Assembly (NCBI RefSeq): GCF_000208745.1
Contig: NC_030856.1
Span: 5,958,362 to 6,022,361, forward strand
Direction: 5' to 3'
Source: Theobroma cacao
Taxonomy: Eukaryota > Streptophyta > Magnoliopsida > Malvales > Malvaceae
Length of the DNA stretch: 64,000 bases
The notes below the pieces were generated by a model. That model searched no databases. It was not told where the DNA came from and worked only from the letters and a program-made list of their open reading frames with translations. Positions 48,868 to 61,616 of the stretch are shown here, in pieces (position 1 is the stretch's first letter; every line of letters starts with the position of its first letter). The translations under genes were made by a program, and so were the position numbers.

Positions 48868-48985
48868 CAATAACAACATGGCTACTTCACATCAATAAAC
48901 AGCAGTGGGACGGACATCAATAATTGAGGTAAGGTTTGCAATCCAAAAGCAATCATACGGATACAATGATTTTCCTTTTTTTTTT

Positions 48986-49470
48986 AAAGTAAAACAATTG
49001 AATAAGTTCTTAAATTATATAAAAAATTTAATTTTTTTATATTTTTATTGTGTTTAATTAAATCTTTGTATTTTAATTTTAAACCAAATAAGTTATTGTA
49101 TATTAATTTTGAGTTAAATAAATATTTATAATTAATAATTGATTTAATTAAAATATTATTTGTCATTTTATGTCACGTGACGTTGACGTGACATACTTAT
49201 AATTAATGTTGATGTAATTTGTTGACATATTATAATTGATGATGATGCGACATGTTAATTTGGAATTAAAATGTGATTATGTAACATTTTTCACATCTCA
49301 TATCAATGTCATGTCAGTGTCATATGAATATAAAATGATATGTTGCATTTTAATCATAAAGACTTATTTGACCCAAATAAAAGTATAGGGGTTGATTGAA
49401 CACAATAAAAAAATAAAGACTTACTTGGATTTTCTTGAATAATTTAGGGACTTTTTTGAATAGTATGGTA
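48986..49470. mobile_element. foldback-type MITE, copy 2
   Basis: Duplicate of 37955-38460 with the same inverted arms. A third, mostly deleted copy is seen at about 63466-63530. Confidence 0.6.
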
Positions 49471-50829
49471 AAAAAAAATGAATAGATGCTTTACATCTAA
49501 GTCTTTATCAGATATACTTCTCATGTTTACTTCTTTAATTTTTTGAATATATATATATATATAATCAAATATGTTAAAGTACTTTTAATTCCATGCTTAA
49601 TTCAAAGAAATATAAATTAATCGAGATGAAATTATCAAGTTTATGAAGTTTTCATCTTGTTACAAGTGGTAAGGTTATTTGTTTTCGAGGATAACTGTTT
49701 TTTTCTTAACTAACATTGTAGCTTAATTGATATTTGATGCATTGCTCCATAAAAATTGAGTTAGCTTAATGATAAGTTTGTCAAATAAGTAATTTATTTC
49801 ATGAACAAATCTAGAATCCTTGCAATTTTACATGACTGCATGCATGCTGACAGAAAGCCTACAACTTAAAATTATCATATGAATGCAGATTTGCTTTGTT
49901 CAGTTTGAATTTATTTAGAAATATTATAGACAAAAAAATCTAGAATATAATTGCTGCTCATCTTCTTGTCTTTTGGGATTTTTTGAAGATGACAATATGT
50001 ACAACCATGATAATAATATATATGTAAGGAGGGATTGGTGTTTAGTTTTATGTCTTTTTATTATTTCATGTATATTTAATGTTTAGCAAATTATATTTTT
50101 ATTTAATAACTTATACTCGAATGTAGAGTTTCAAAATCAATTCGATATCCATATTATATTAATTTAAAATATTATCTTTTTTAATATATATTTAACTGTA
50201 GAAATTTTATTGTATCAAATAAATACTTAAACATTTTAAATTATTTAAAATTTGACATGCATGATTCTTGTGCATAGATCACGAAAATCCAACGGTTGGA
50301 TTAATCAAATATAAATAATTTTTACACTAATGTAAGTAAATCCCTCGTCTCGTCTATCTCTATATATATTTATACTTATATAGTAATATATAAGAAAGCA
50401 TATGAACCCTAAATGTGTAAATAGTTAACCACATATATGCTCTTAATAATTTATTAAATTAATTTTTTACCCTAAATTAATAATTTTATTTTTAAATTAA
50501 AATATTGATATGCAAATATTTTAGATATGAATTAAGTTTTTATCCTTCCAAAGCACACAGAAGTCAAAAATATTTTTTAAAAAGATTCTACTCTGTTCCA
50601 AAAGCCCAAATGAATATCATTTTCCATACTAATAAAGTAAATCTTCGGTTTGAATAATTTTTTCCCTTTTATATCTTACTCTAAAGGGTAATTCATTTTA
50701 ATCCTGAAATATATATGGATTTTTTCCCCTATTTTTTTGGCTATGCTTTTCCAAATCAAGCCAACTTCTTAATATTTGTATATGTTCTTAATTAATACAT
50801 CTGTGCTCCCCGAGATAAATAAATGAAAC

Positions 50830-51781
50830 AGATACTATTACCTTTTATATTTAGATGGCTTTTAATTATTCTATGGGTTTGGCACGTTTATGAGTTATAC
50901 GTCTAAGTCTACTGTGGTCCGACTCTTACTGTCAATGTTGTGGTTGCTCCTCCATCGGATCTCGAGGAACTGAGGGATATGAAGAAAGAAGTCACGACTA
51001 TGAGGGATGAGATGTGGAATATGAAGTCATATCAAGTATTATCAAGAATTGCGTAGATCCTCCAATATGTGAAGCCGACAGCCAATTTAGAGACTTCACA
51101 ACAGCAGTCGAGCCCTTTTAATAATAAGGAGGCGCGACTGAAGGACAATGACACTAGTTAGATTGTAGGTTTATTTAGTTATATATATTTTATTGCTTGT
51201 AATATCGAATAATTTGTAATTTTTTATAAAAATCAAATATTTTTTTTTGTAAATATTAGTATTTTTTAATATTATTGTTTACTTATATTTGTATTATTCA
51301 CTTGGAATGATAACAAGAATGAACAAAACCAATCAATTTCAATGTTCCTAGAGAAAAAATGGTTTCATATATATTCCACTTTATTACTAATGGAATTACC
51401 AACTGATATAGCAGTTTACCGATGAAATTATGTACAGCGTTAATGACAAAATAAACTTCATCATTAGCAGAAATGAAGACATCATCTATGAAAACTATAT
51501 ACATTCGAACTACTGAGTTTCGTCAGTACTTCTGTTGAAAATTTTGTCTATAAATTATAGACAAAATTTATTGATAAAATGCAATCAATAGAGACTAATC
51601 ATCCCTTCTACGGGTTGGATGCTTTGCTGACTGAGTTTCCAATAGAATATTCTGTCAATAATTTTTCGACAAAATATTCAAATACTGATGGCATGCTCTT
51701 TATCGGTGGTGATATTTTCCACGAATTTTGAACTTTTATCAACGGAAAATTTCATTGGTAAAAGTGTTAAATTTGGTAGTG
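50830..51781 (+). mobile_element. CACTA-like 3'-end fragment, copy 3
   Basis: Same piece as 39840-40788, with the TAGTG terminus intact (51777-51781). The coding remnant (DLEELRDMKKEVTTMRDEMW) contains a small internal tandem duplication (ATCAAGTATT/ATCAAGAATT) that gives an early TAG. Confidence 0.55.
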
Positions 51782-52384
51782 GACTAACTATCGTTAGTCA
51801 AAATGTCACTTCTTATTTCATGCCACATGATGCTAACATGGTATGTTAACATGTCATAACAGACGATGACATGACATGTTGAAATGATATAATTACATGG
51901 TATTTTTCATTCTTTAAGTCAATGTCATATGAGTATAAAAATTACAAAATGACATTTTGATTAATCATAGTTAGTCAATCTTTAATAAAAACGGTCTATT
52001 TGAATTAAAATAACAGTATGAGAATTTAATTTAATGTAATAAAAAATAAAAATTTATTTAAAATTTTTTAATAACTTACGATTTATTACAATTTGGGTTT
52101 AGGTCTATATTAGTTTATAGATGGGTAACAATTTATTGCAATTTGCAAGAGAAATCTTTCATTACTATTTGAGAGATTCTTGATTGTTTATCATATTCAG
52201 ATTTTATTATCAAGGAAAATCTATCATGCACTAGTTATTTGAGAAACCACTAACATTATTTATTTATTTATTGTATGGAGCAATTAACAATGAGTTCATG
52301 CACTTTTGGACTTTTGAGGGATTGGGCGAGGAGAGATGCATAAAAAAAAATGAGAATCTGATGGAGTAGATATAACTTTTTTTT

Positions 52385-55234
52385 TGTAATACCCCAACTC
52401 AAAAATACGATAACATTATTATGTTTACAAAATCCTAAATTTGATAAATAGGTTTTATTAAAATTATAAAATATTTGAGTTTATAATAGAATAGTTTTAT
52501 ATTAAGGACTTTTTAGCAAATAAAGTGGTTTTATTTTTATTGGGGTCATATTACATTATCATGTTAAAAAAAACAGTCAGTTATGTCTCATCACTTTTTA
52601 AAAAGAAAATCAATTAGTTTTATCTAAGTTAATTCTAAAAAGGAAAAATAGTAAGACATGTTTAAAGGAAAACAGGTAAAGTCAGTTTATTTTATCACAT
52701 ATAAGGAAGTTAAGATCAGTTTTTATTAGCACGTTTAAAGAAAAGAAAAATAAAATAAAATAAAAAATTCCATTTGTGAGAAACTAATCCTAGAGAAGAA
52801 GGTAGAAAAAGGAAAGATCTATTCAAGAAAGCAATGATTAAGGTATGATTAGGTTTTAACTTTAGTTTATATTTCTTTAATTTCCGTTCAAATCCGATAC
52901 TGTTCTGGTGGCATGATGGGTTCCAATGGAAATGTCTTGAAAGATCTTTCCAATGATTTATATAGCATTTCGTTTGGCTTTGTAGTTAGAAAGATATGAA
53001 TTTTTGAAGTTAATTGGAAACCTGATTTTAACAGTTTTGACGACCCAACTTTGGGTCAACGGAACTTCATATTTTGGTAACATTTTAGATTATTTCTTTG
53101 AGGGCTTTTGTAGTATGAAATGAGGTGTTTAATTTGATGTCAATGGCTCAGTTTGGGCTTCCTTTGTTAGGAGAATTAAAGCCTCAAAGTAGATTTGTTG
53201 ATACTAAAAACCCAAAAATCTGGGTAAGTCTGATAATTTCTAAATTTATGGCTTTTGAAACTTGAGAATCTTGTATTTGTTTTAATTAAAATAAATTTTG
53301 GTGTTATAGTATGATATGAATACTTCAAATTGGCATTAATTTTATCATTGAAAATAATTCGAGTTAAGAGTTATAAGTATTTGAAGTAAGCCAAATGGTC
53401 ATAAGAATATGAAATTTCAGAATTTATGAGAATTTATTTTTAATTATTTCAAAAATTATTCTTCACCTATATTCTACCTATTTTGATAGAAACTTTAGAA
53501 ATTTAAGCTATTTGAATTTTAGTGAATTTTTTTATGAATAAATATTTATCTGATAAATTAATTTGAATTGACATATTTTGAAAATTTTTATTAAAAATCT
53601 TCAGATCTAATTTTGGCTCATTAGTTGGTGTATTATCCCCCTGCCTAAAGAGCAGGGTTCGAATCCCCCCTCCCCCAAGTATAAAAAAAAAATCTTCAGA
53701 TCTAATTTTGGATTTGTATTTAAAATGTTTTCACCCAACGTCATATTTTTACTGATTTTATACTATAATCTATGAGTTTCTAAGTTTTGAATGTTTTATG
53801 TATTTATAAATTATTAAAAGAATAAAAATTGATTTTCGATAAGCAAAAGAGATGCTGCTCCTTAAATGCTTAGAATGACCACCAAAGAGTCATCGTTCGT
53901 TTTGATAAGTTAGAAATGTTGGTTTCTAATTTCGAGTATTTTGAATTAATAGGATTCAAGAAGATTCTAATTCTTTTTCTTTTGATTTTGGTTTTAGCAA
54001 ATCAGGTAAGTGACTGATATCCCTTCGGTGTTTTCACACCCTAAAATTTACCTCAATGTGATTTTCATACTTGTACATGATATTTTGTCCTATGATTTGT
54101 TAAATCGGGTGAGCATGCTAATATATGTAAGTAAATATGATTTCAATTTTTGTTCTGGAAAATGAGTTTTATCATTGTATGCATATATGATTATCTTTGT
54201 AAATATTTAATTTGAAACGATTATGTTTTTGATATGCATGAGAAAGTGGATACACTATTTTGTGAAATTCAGGTAATATAAAAATATATGTTTCTGTTTT
54301 GTCTCCTAATATGTTAATGTTATGATCCTGCCAATGGGGGTTAAATGTTGGCCATGTTGACATGTATTATGTGATTAGAGATCGATCTCTCAACCGCACC
54401 ACCAGTTACAGAATAGTGGTATTTGTAATAGCTGTTCAGAGCAGTCAATGGTTGCTTCTGATACGATTGTGACCCATGCCATAGGGGTTAATTGTGGTTT
54501 TGATATGATTATGACCCGTGCCACTGAGGTTAATTGTGATTTCTGCTATGATTATGACCTATGTCGTAAGGGTTAAGTATGGCCATAGTATTTTACAGGA
54601 GATCAATAAAAATTTGAAATTAGTGTGAATTTATATTTTGTTCTGTTATCTGAAAGCTTTGAAATTGTGTTAGTTATGTTATCGGAAGAGAAATTACGTT
54701 TACTTTTGTAATTTAAAAATGAAATTTTGCAATATATATTTTTGAATGAGATTACTTAAAATTTTGTTTTGACACCTATATATGTATTAGTAATTTTGGC
54801 CTAAATGTTTGGAGTATGCTTAGCTCGGTTGAAGGGATGTCCGTTACTTGCTGAGTGGTTATACTCATTCCATTAATTCTCATCATTTTACAGATTTCAA
54901 CATCTTTGAATGTTTGGGAGATAGACTTGCTTGGCGAGAGTTTTGGTTAGCAAAATTAACGTATGCCTTTGAATAATTATAAGCTTTGATGTGAGTAATT
55001 AGTTTTTCGTTTATTAAGCATATCTTAGCTAGATCAGAAATATGTATCATTTAGAGGATTGTATTTTAATATTATATTTTGAGACTTGAAGTTTTGTGAG
55101 GTGTAAATTTTGAAAAGATTGTGGAGATATTATATTGATTAAGTATGATATTGTTGCCTTGCATGCTTATGGGATTTGTCTCATAAGTATGTGGCGTCTG
55201 TTATGTTCTAAAGCCTTTGATTTGGGACGTGACA
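52385..55234. mobile_element. solo LTR, copy L3
   Basis: TGTAATACCC...GTGACA, homologous to L1 and L2, enlarged by a SINE-like insert at 53618-53690. Confidence 0.8.
53618..53690 (+). mobile_element. tRNA-derived SINE-like insertion, copy 2
   Basis: A 73-bp insert with a perfect 21-bp target duplication (53597-53617 and 53691-53711). It carries box-A-like TGGCTCATTAGTTGG, whose first bases come from the target, box B GGTTCGAATCC (53657-53667) and an A-tail. The same site in L1 and L2 is empty. It shares the tRNA-like core with 20437-20529. Confidence 0.85.
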
Positions 55235-55445
55235 TTTTTTATCCCCTACCGCTATTCAATTCATTTAAGGCCAAGACATTAGAGGTTAAGAATATTGAAG
55301 GAAATTTACAATGAACTTATTGCATTATATCATATTGGAATCTAATAGACATTAAGAAAGCTAGGCAAAAACAACGCTCAAACAGGTTCACTAAACTCGG
55401 ATTCTAAATTGGATTCTTATTCTGCTTTTACAATTTGGATCTTAA

Positions 55446-56503
55446 TTATTTGACCAGATCTTGTGGACTTTTGATGAAGTTACTAGTATATTTTTCTTAA
55501 AGATCTTTGTTAGAAAGAATGTTCTTGAGCTTGGCATGGTTTCTCTTCAACAGACCAGCTATTTCATTGTCCTTTTCCATCACCAACTTGACGGCTTTGC
55601 TCAAGTTCTCCTTGGAAATCTTCATGTTTTCTCCTTTTTTAGCTTCAACAGCAACCTTGAGTTCCTTTACCATTAATCTGGTGTTCAGAATTTGATCTCT
55701 TAAGCAGGGAATCAACACAATTTGGTAGTCACTGAGTAAAGATTCCCACATGGTTCTTAGACCACAATGATTCACGAAACACCCAATAGATGGGTGACAA
55801 AGTAACAGCTCTTGGGGAAACCAACCACTATGCAGCAACCCTCTTCCTTGAATCTTTTCTTGAAACCCCTCAGGCAATGCCTTTTCAATCCTTGTGCATC
55901 TGTCTGGTGGTGTTAAAGCCACCAAGAAAGGTTGCCCTGATAACTCAAGCCTAAGAACTAACTCTTGAAACTCCTCATTTTGTAATGTAATCTGGCTTCT
56001 AAATGCACAAAACACCACAAAACTTGGCTCAAAGTTGCTTAGCCAATTAGCCCATTTGTCTTCAAGCTGTGTGGCATTTGTTTCAGGGAGGCAAGGCCCT
56101 GTTAGCATAACAGGCTTTCCAAAATGTTAAGCAACATAGTCACAGAAAGGTCCCTCAATTTCACGCTGAGCCCTATAGGCTATGGCATCACTGCCATTCA
56201 TGTCCGATCCTGAAATGACAATCCTATTCCAAAGATTTTTTGCACAATTTTCAGAATGAAAACCTCTTCAGCTTTGAGTTTCACCTTGGAAGAAGGATAA
56301 CCAAGAGGAGCTTCTATCAACTTTTCTATAGTCATTTTCGTTGCAACTTTCTTTGTCGACATATGCGCATTTGCGGCTGCAGTCATTGCGGCATAGTAAA
56401 TTGACTTGATGCCGATTTGGTGAGCCAAGGCTGGAATCTAATACCTCAAATCATGGAAAACTATATCAGGCTTTATATCCCTTATAATGGCTTCAACTTG
56501 ATC
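55446..56503 (-). pseudogene. UGT-F, 5'-truncated
   Basis: Retains about residues 100-455; the acceptor N-terminus with the catalytic His is gone. In-frame TAA codons occur at about 56128 (VA-stop-HFG) and near the C-terminus (about 55497, SNKDL-stop), and small deletions lie near 56203. The PSPG reads HCGLRTMWES. At 56503 it abuts the broken end of the MULE. Confidence 0.88.
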
Positions 56504-56504
56504 C

Positions 56505-59173
56505 AGTTTGTCCTCGCTTAGGTTGTGGCAAGACGACAATTTGTTTCACATGAGGGGGGATGTCCCACTCACTAGGATGCCCTACTGGGTGAATAGACCC
56601 CGCATAACCCTCCACCAAAATAGTTATTTTGTAGTAGTCAGCGCAGAATTCAATGGTTTCACGTTTGCATTTACTGAAAAATTCAATGAACTCAATATTC
56701 AAGCACAATGTAAATACTATGTCAATTAAGGTTCAAATAAGAAATAAAGATATTCTGACCTTATTGTTGCAATGGCATGGCTGCATGGTAGTAAATCTGT
56801 TTGGAACTCACAACATGAACACGTCTTCCTAGACAGGTTTACAAGTCCGTCCATCTTCCCATCTTTAACTTCGAACTCCATTCGATTGATAGGTTTAACC
56901 ACAAAGCAATGTGCATCATTGAACCGTTTGCTCAACTGCTTGGCAACCCAAGGGTTGAGAGGCGTGGTCACCTTGACGGCTTCCTCGTACCAGTCATGGA
57001 ACCAACGCTAGAACATGTCTCTGATGAACTCGAACAAAATAGTTGTTAGCATTTATCTTGCATGCTTCAAGCATGAGTTAACACATTCCGCAATGTTGGA
57101 TGTCATCATTTGGTATCGCCTTGCTGGTGAACAGGCATGTGCCCATCTCTCAGGGCCTATTTTCATAAGGTCTGCGTGGGCTCCCGCGTGAATCTGCTTA
57201 AGCTGGTTCATATGTTTGTTGAAATTGAAAACCTTATAGCAATCTCGAGCAAGGGTAAAAATCATAGAAATGTCGTCGCGCTTGAACTTGTTTTTAAAGT
57301 TTTTCTTCAAGTGGTACCCGCATAAACCGTGGTGTGCTTCTAGGTATACATTTTGGATTGCTTTCTTAATGTCGAGATGTTGATAAGAAATGAACATAGT
57401 GTTTTCAAGACAAACAACCGCATCACGCAGCTTGCTAAGAAACCACATCCACGAGTCTTCGTCCTCAACATGGCCAATGCCAAATGCAACTAGATATATG
57501 CACTTGTTCGCATCTTTGCATACAGCAACAAACAGAACACCCTTGAACCTACCTTTTAGATGTGTCGTATCAATTGCAACCATAGGACGCATTACATCCC
57601 TAAACCCCTGAATACAAGCCCCGTATGCCCAGAAATAATATTTGAATATTTCTGCCTCATCAGTAACTGTGTCGGGATTTTCTTGTTCTAGCATATAAAA
57701 ATACGAGGGTAGTAGTTGAAATGACTCCTCTGGGGGATCGAAAATAAGCCTCTTCGCATACTCCTTCGCTTGCTCGGCCTTACCATACAAGCATTCCAAT
57801 CCCCACTGAACCTTTATCTCACTAATTATGTCCTTAGGTCTCAATGCTACTCCATTAGCCTGAAGCTTGTTTGACATAAGTTGACCAATTATCTTCGCAC
57901 TTATGGTTGCAAATCGCCCTTGCAAACCATCGACAGTACACGTGTGTACTTTGTGAAAAGTCCAAACTTTCCAATATTCTCCTCCTTCAGGTAACTTCAT
58001 TGCATGCACACTGAACTTGCATGCCTTGTCCTTGCAACCAACCTCATAACGAGCTTTACATGACCTTTTTACTCTTATCCCAAACTGTTATTTCAGAGCC
58101 AACATGTGTAAAGCTCGTTTCAACTCGGCTTTTAAGGAAAATATCCTTCCTTTGTATAAGCGATCATCGGCACATGTCGACTCCTCAGTTGTAATTGTTT
58201 GGAAGGAGAACCTTTCTGCACCTGAAATTACCCACGTACGAGATATCCCTGCATTTTCTCTATCCTAATAACTGTCATGGAGCAATGTACCAGGGGAATG
58301 AATCCCGTTCGCATCAGCGATGGGGTTATTGTATATGGGGTCATCACACTGAACATCTCCTACATCAACACCTCCAATAGGTTCTGTTTCGCCTTCAACA
58401 TTACTGCAAATTGGAATATCATTGTCATAAAGCCAGTCATCGTCTGAACTCTCATCATACCATTCATCAGGCCCATCATTTGAATTGTCATCAAATCTAT
58501 CTTCACTGGTAGGGAACAAATCCTCATTTCCCTCATCAGATGTAGTATTATCCTCGAGCATCGCAGTGTCACCCTCCAACGTCGTAGTGTTGTCCTCAAG
58601 TGTTGCATTCTCATTTGAAAATGCCATTACAACCTGTACAGTTTCACCCGATCATTGCATTTGTTGGACAGAAGTAACTAATTGGTTCGATGCACATCTT
58701 GATCAAAATTGTGTAACCAACTATTCTATGAATGTCGTGTGTCTACCGAGCTACACAAATTCTTGTGCATATGTCAATTGCCATTGTTGTGGGTTACGAA
58801 CCGAATGTTGTGGTATATGTGAAGCATTGTAAATTTCATTTTGATTGAGTTGATTACCATGTTGTTCAGCTTCTTCACGTGACATAACATTTGTTTGGAG
58901 TCCCTTAATGCTGACATACACAGCCGGAACATTCCTCTGTTCTAGCAGAATTAATGCAATATCCTCATCGTCCTTGGTAATTGGCCGTAATAGCTCTTCT
59001 GGTGTACTGATCAATGCATGTAACTCAATCTCGTCAATTTCTGAGTTTACCCCAACAACATCTTCAACCAGCTTCATCAATCCCACAAACGACAAATCAC
59101 TCTTAACCCCCTGCATTCGTGACTCACCACCCTTGTAAATGCCATCCACCCACTGATCATTGTGTCTTATCAC
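56505..59173 (-). pseudogene. MuDR/MURA-type transposase pseudogene
   Basis: In order on the - strand: N-terminal domain (59173-58751, MIRHNDQWVDGIYKGGESRM, SDLSFVGLMKLVEDVVGVNS); an acidic Asp/Glu-rich linker (58627-58265); the MULE DDE domain (58009-57053), with the first Asp in MVAIDTTHLKGRFKGVLF and the FGIGHVEDEDSWMWFLSKL block; a SWIM zinc finger (56971-56726, CSCCEFQTDLLPCSHA); and a C-terminal piece (56708-56510) with HPVGHPSEWDIPPHVKQIV, cut after RGQTG. Frameshifts or stops separate the blocks, so it is not functional. These domains bind element ends and catalyse transposition in the nucleus. Confidence 0.92.
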
Positions 59174-59259
59174 AAGTCACATAATTAGAACCCCATTGAA
59201 ATTTTGAAAACAACAATAATTTATTAATCATTTAACACATTACATGACATGCCGTGTTC

Positions 59260-59400
59260 TAAAATTTGTCAGTCATGTTGTAACACGCCATGCATATAAT
59301 GTAAAATGTTGAACACGTCATGCATATAACGTAAAATGTTGTAACACGCCATGCATATAACGTAAAATGTTGTAACACGCCAACGCCGACACACCAATCA
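59260..59400. repeat. subterminal repeats of the MULE
   Basis: Three to four units of about 37 bp with the core GTAACACGCCATGCATATAACGTAAAATGTT.. (core shown shortened). Similar ACACGCCATG words form the repeats of the MULE at 17317-18559. Confidence 0.75.
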
Positions 59401-60087
59401 CTATAATTATTGTGTCCTTACACGAACTGGCCTAAAATACCCATGACGTGTGACACACCAATTAGTGTAATTACTGACTTGTTGCACGAATTGCCCTTAA
59501 ATAACCAATGTTGTGACACGCTAAAATAACGCTAACACATGTTATAGATGCATGGTGTGTAACAACTCTGGGCAATGTTTCTAATCTATGTTCTAATTTA
59601 CAGCAAATGTTTCAAATTTAAGTGTTGCAGCAATAAACCCAATAACATACCTTAATGTCATCTATGCTATAGGGTCTGTTAATCGATGACAATATGACTA
59701 GATGCTGAGAGATAGACAACAGCCCGATGACGATGGTGCTCAATAGAGAGTTGACAAAGCTCAAATAGTTCAGAGAGTTGATGACGATGGTGTTCACTAG
59801 AGAGTTGACGGAGTTGAGACAGTTCAGAGAGCTGAGAGAGAAAGATGAGCGAGCTCAAACAGCTGAGCATTTATTTCTATTTTCTTTGTGGTAGGAGGGA
59901 GATATCTGGAGCTTAATTTCAAACGATGTTTTTAAAGACATTTTGGTCTACTCATACTTTTTTTTAGCTAGAAACAGATAACTTTATATGGGTGGTTTTT
60001 TTTGAAATCACCTTATCAGGAGGTCCATTTTGCATAATTTCCTCTTAATCTTATTAATTAAAAATTGTTAGATGAATATTAAGTTTG

Positions 60088-60717
60088 GTGAAGAACGTAT
60101 GCCAAATCTGAGGCATTAGCCACAGTGTCCAAGGATTTGCAAAACATGGGGTGCTTTAACCAAATAAAAAGTAATAAATTACATAAAATGGTTTATGGTG
60201 GCAGAATCAACGGAAGAAGCACTCCCCAGGTGTCTTATGACTAATCTGTTTACTATAACTAAGTTGATGTTTTGTAGGGTATCTTGTACCTGGACCTGCA
60301 GATATCTAACAGACAGTCAACCATTTATTTGTTGGCTCCGTAATTATCAAACAATTATACAGACCCTCATTATGCACTCTCATGCTGTAATATTAACTTT
60401 CAGTTATAATGTGCTTTTCCACTATTTTTTTCTTTTTCTTATTTTTTTAAAATTTTTGCTGTAATAATATGTTGAATTTGTCACATTTTTGGTTATCTAC
60501 AGGATCAGAGTGTTGTGTTTCATTCATTACGTTGACTTATAGCAACTTCATGTGTGTTTAAAGTAATTTACTATCAAGGTAATTTGTGGGATGCTTGACT
60601 CTTGATCATATTCAGATTTTACTGATTTACTATCGAGGTAATTGTTATCACTCACCAATTATTTACGGACCCACTAACATTATTTATATATTTTTGTCAT
60701 GGAGCAAGTAATAATTG
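60088..60717 (+). pseudogene. RING-H2 gene 3'-tail duplicate, copy R3
   Basis: Matches the RING last exon and 3' flank, with the same 8-base loss as R1 (GTATGCCAAATCTGAGG). The matching flank continues after the solo LTR, up to UGT-G. Confidence 0.88.
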
Positions 60718-60722
60718 ATTTC

Positions 60723-61616
60723 TGTAAAAGTGGGTTCTTGTGATAGGGAGAGAAAGCGTTGCAAATAAGTAAAATGATGTGCCAGAGGTGGCAGAGAGGA
60801 AGATTGAAGCAGTTCCTGAAGTACTAAGTGCTATGGCAAATGGAAGACAATAAGAAGAGACTTAAAGAGACTTAGAGAGTACAAGATAATTAGAGAGAGA
60901 ATTTAGAGAGAGAAGCTCTCAAGTTGAGAATGTGTTAGCTTGGAAGGGGAGAAAAGAGTCCTCCCAAATGAATTGTGAGGCTCTATATATAGTGCTAAAA
61001 GTGACGGTTACATAAGAATAGGCTTTAATGTGCCTAATGAATGACATTATTATGAAAAATATTAATGTAAGTAACCGTTACTGTAATTGGATGTAGTAAG
61101 ACTTGTTCTTAAGTAAAGGTAATAGAAAAGAGGTGTACAAGAATAGGTACAAGAGAATAAGCTGTACGAGAATAGGTATAAGAGAATAAGCTGTACATGA
61201 ATAAGTATACGAGAACAAGGTAAGAGGGTGAAAAACTTGTACTTCAGGAAATGGTTAAGAGAAAGACCTCTTAACTACCTCCATATCTGAGCCACCAAGC
61301 CAAACTCTCTGGAACATCCTAAGATGAAAGTAACCCATGAACCCTGCCACTTATTCTGAGCTACTTTCACTGTCATCCAAGTGAAGCGGTTATTCTATTC
61401 AAAGTGACTGTTCTACTTGTATTAGTTGTTCCATATGAAGTAATACTTTACTTTTTCTAATTGTTCTACTTTAAGTAGTACTTGAAGTAGCGCTTCACTT
61501 GTTTTAGTTATTCTGCGTGAAGTAACACTTCACTTGTTCTGATTGTTCTCTATACAACATTATGTTGTAACATAATTCTTTAGAGTAACAGTATTAACCA
61601 AAATCTAGTATCTACA
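60723..61616. mobile_element. solo LTR (0.9 kb) between R3 and UGT-G
   Basis: TGTAAAAG...TATCTACA, flanked by a perfect ATTTC duplication (60718-60722 and 61617-61621). The empty site is seen in R1 at about 27168 (GATTTCATGCAC). It contains tandem GTACAAGAATAGGTA-type units (about 61135-61220) and GAAGTAACACTTCACTTGTT-type units (about 61430-61545). Confidence 0.85.

Larger units (their letters stand above)
48888..56503. repeat. segmental duplication, copy 2
   Basis: Collinear partner of 37860-45517, from CTTCACATCAATAAACAGC at the left to the truncated UGT-F at the right. Confidence 0.88.
56505..60044 (-). mobile_element. Mutator-like element with transposase, one end lost
   Basis: The right end is at about 60044: paralogous DNA at 26490 and 48730 resumes with TTAATCT-like sequence after it. 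The left end is missing, because the transposase coding region stops inside the C-terminal domain at the junction with UGT-F. Non-coding subterminal DNA (59180-60044) contains repeats around AACACGCCATGCATATAACG. Confidence 0.82.

Noticed and set aside
59260..59400. CRISPR-like direct repeats
   Set aside because: Short repeats with similar, not unique, spacing sequence, in a plant transposon end.
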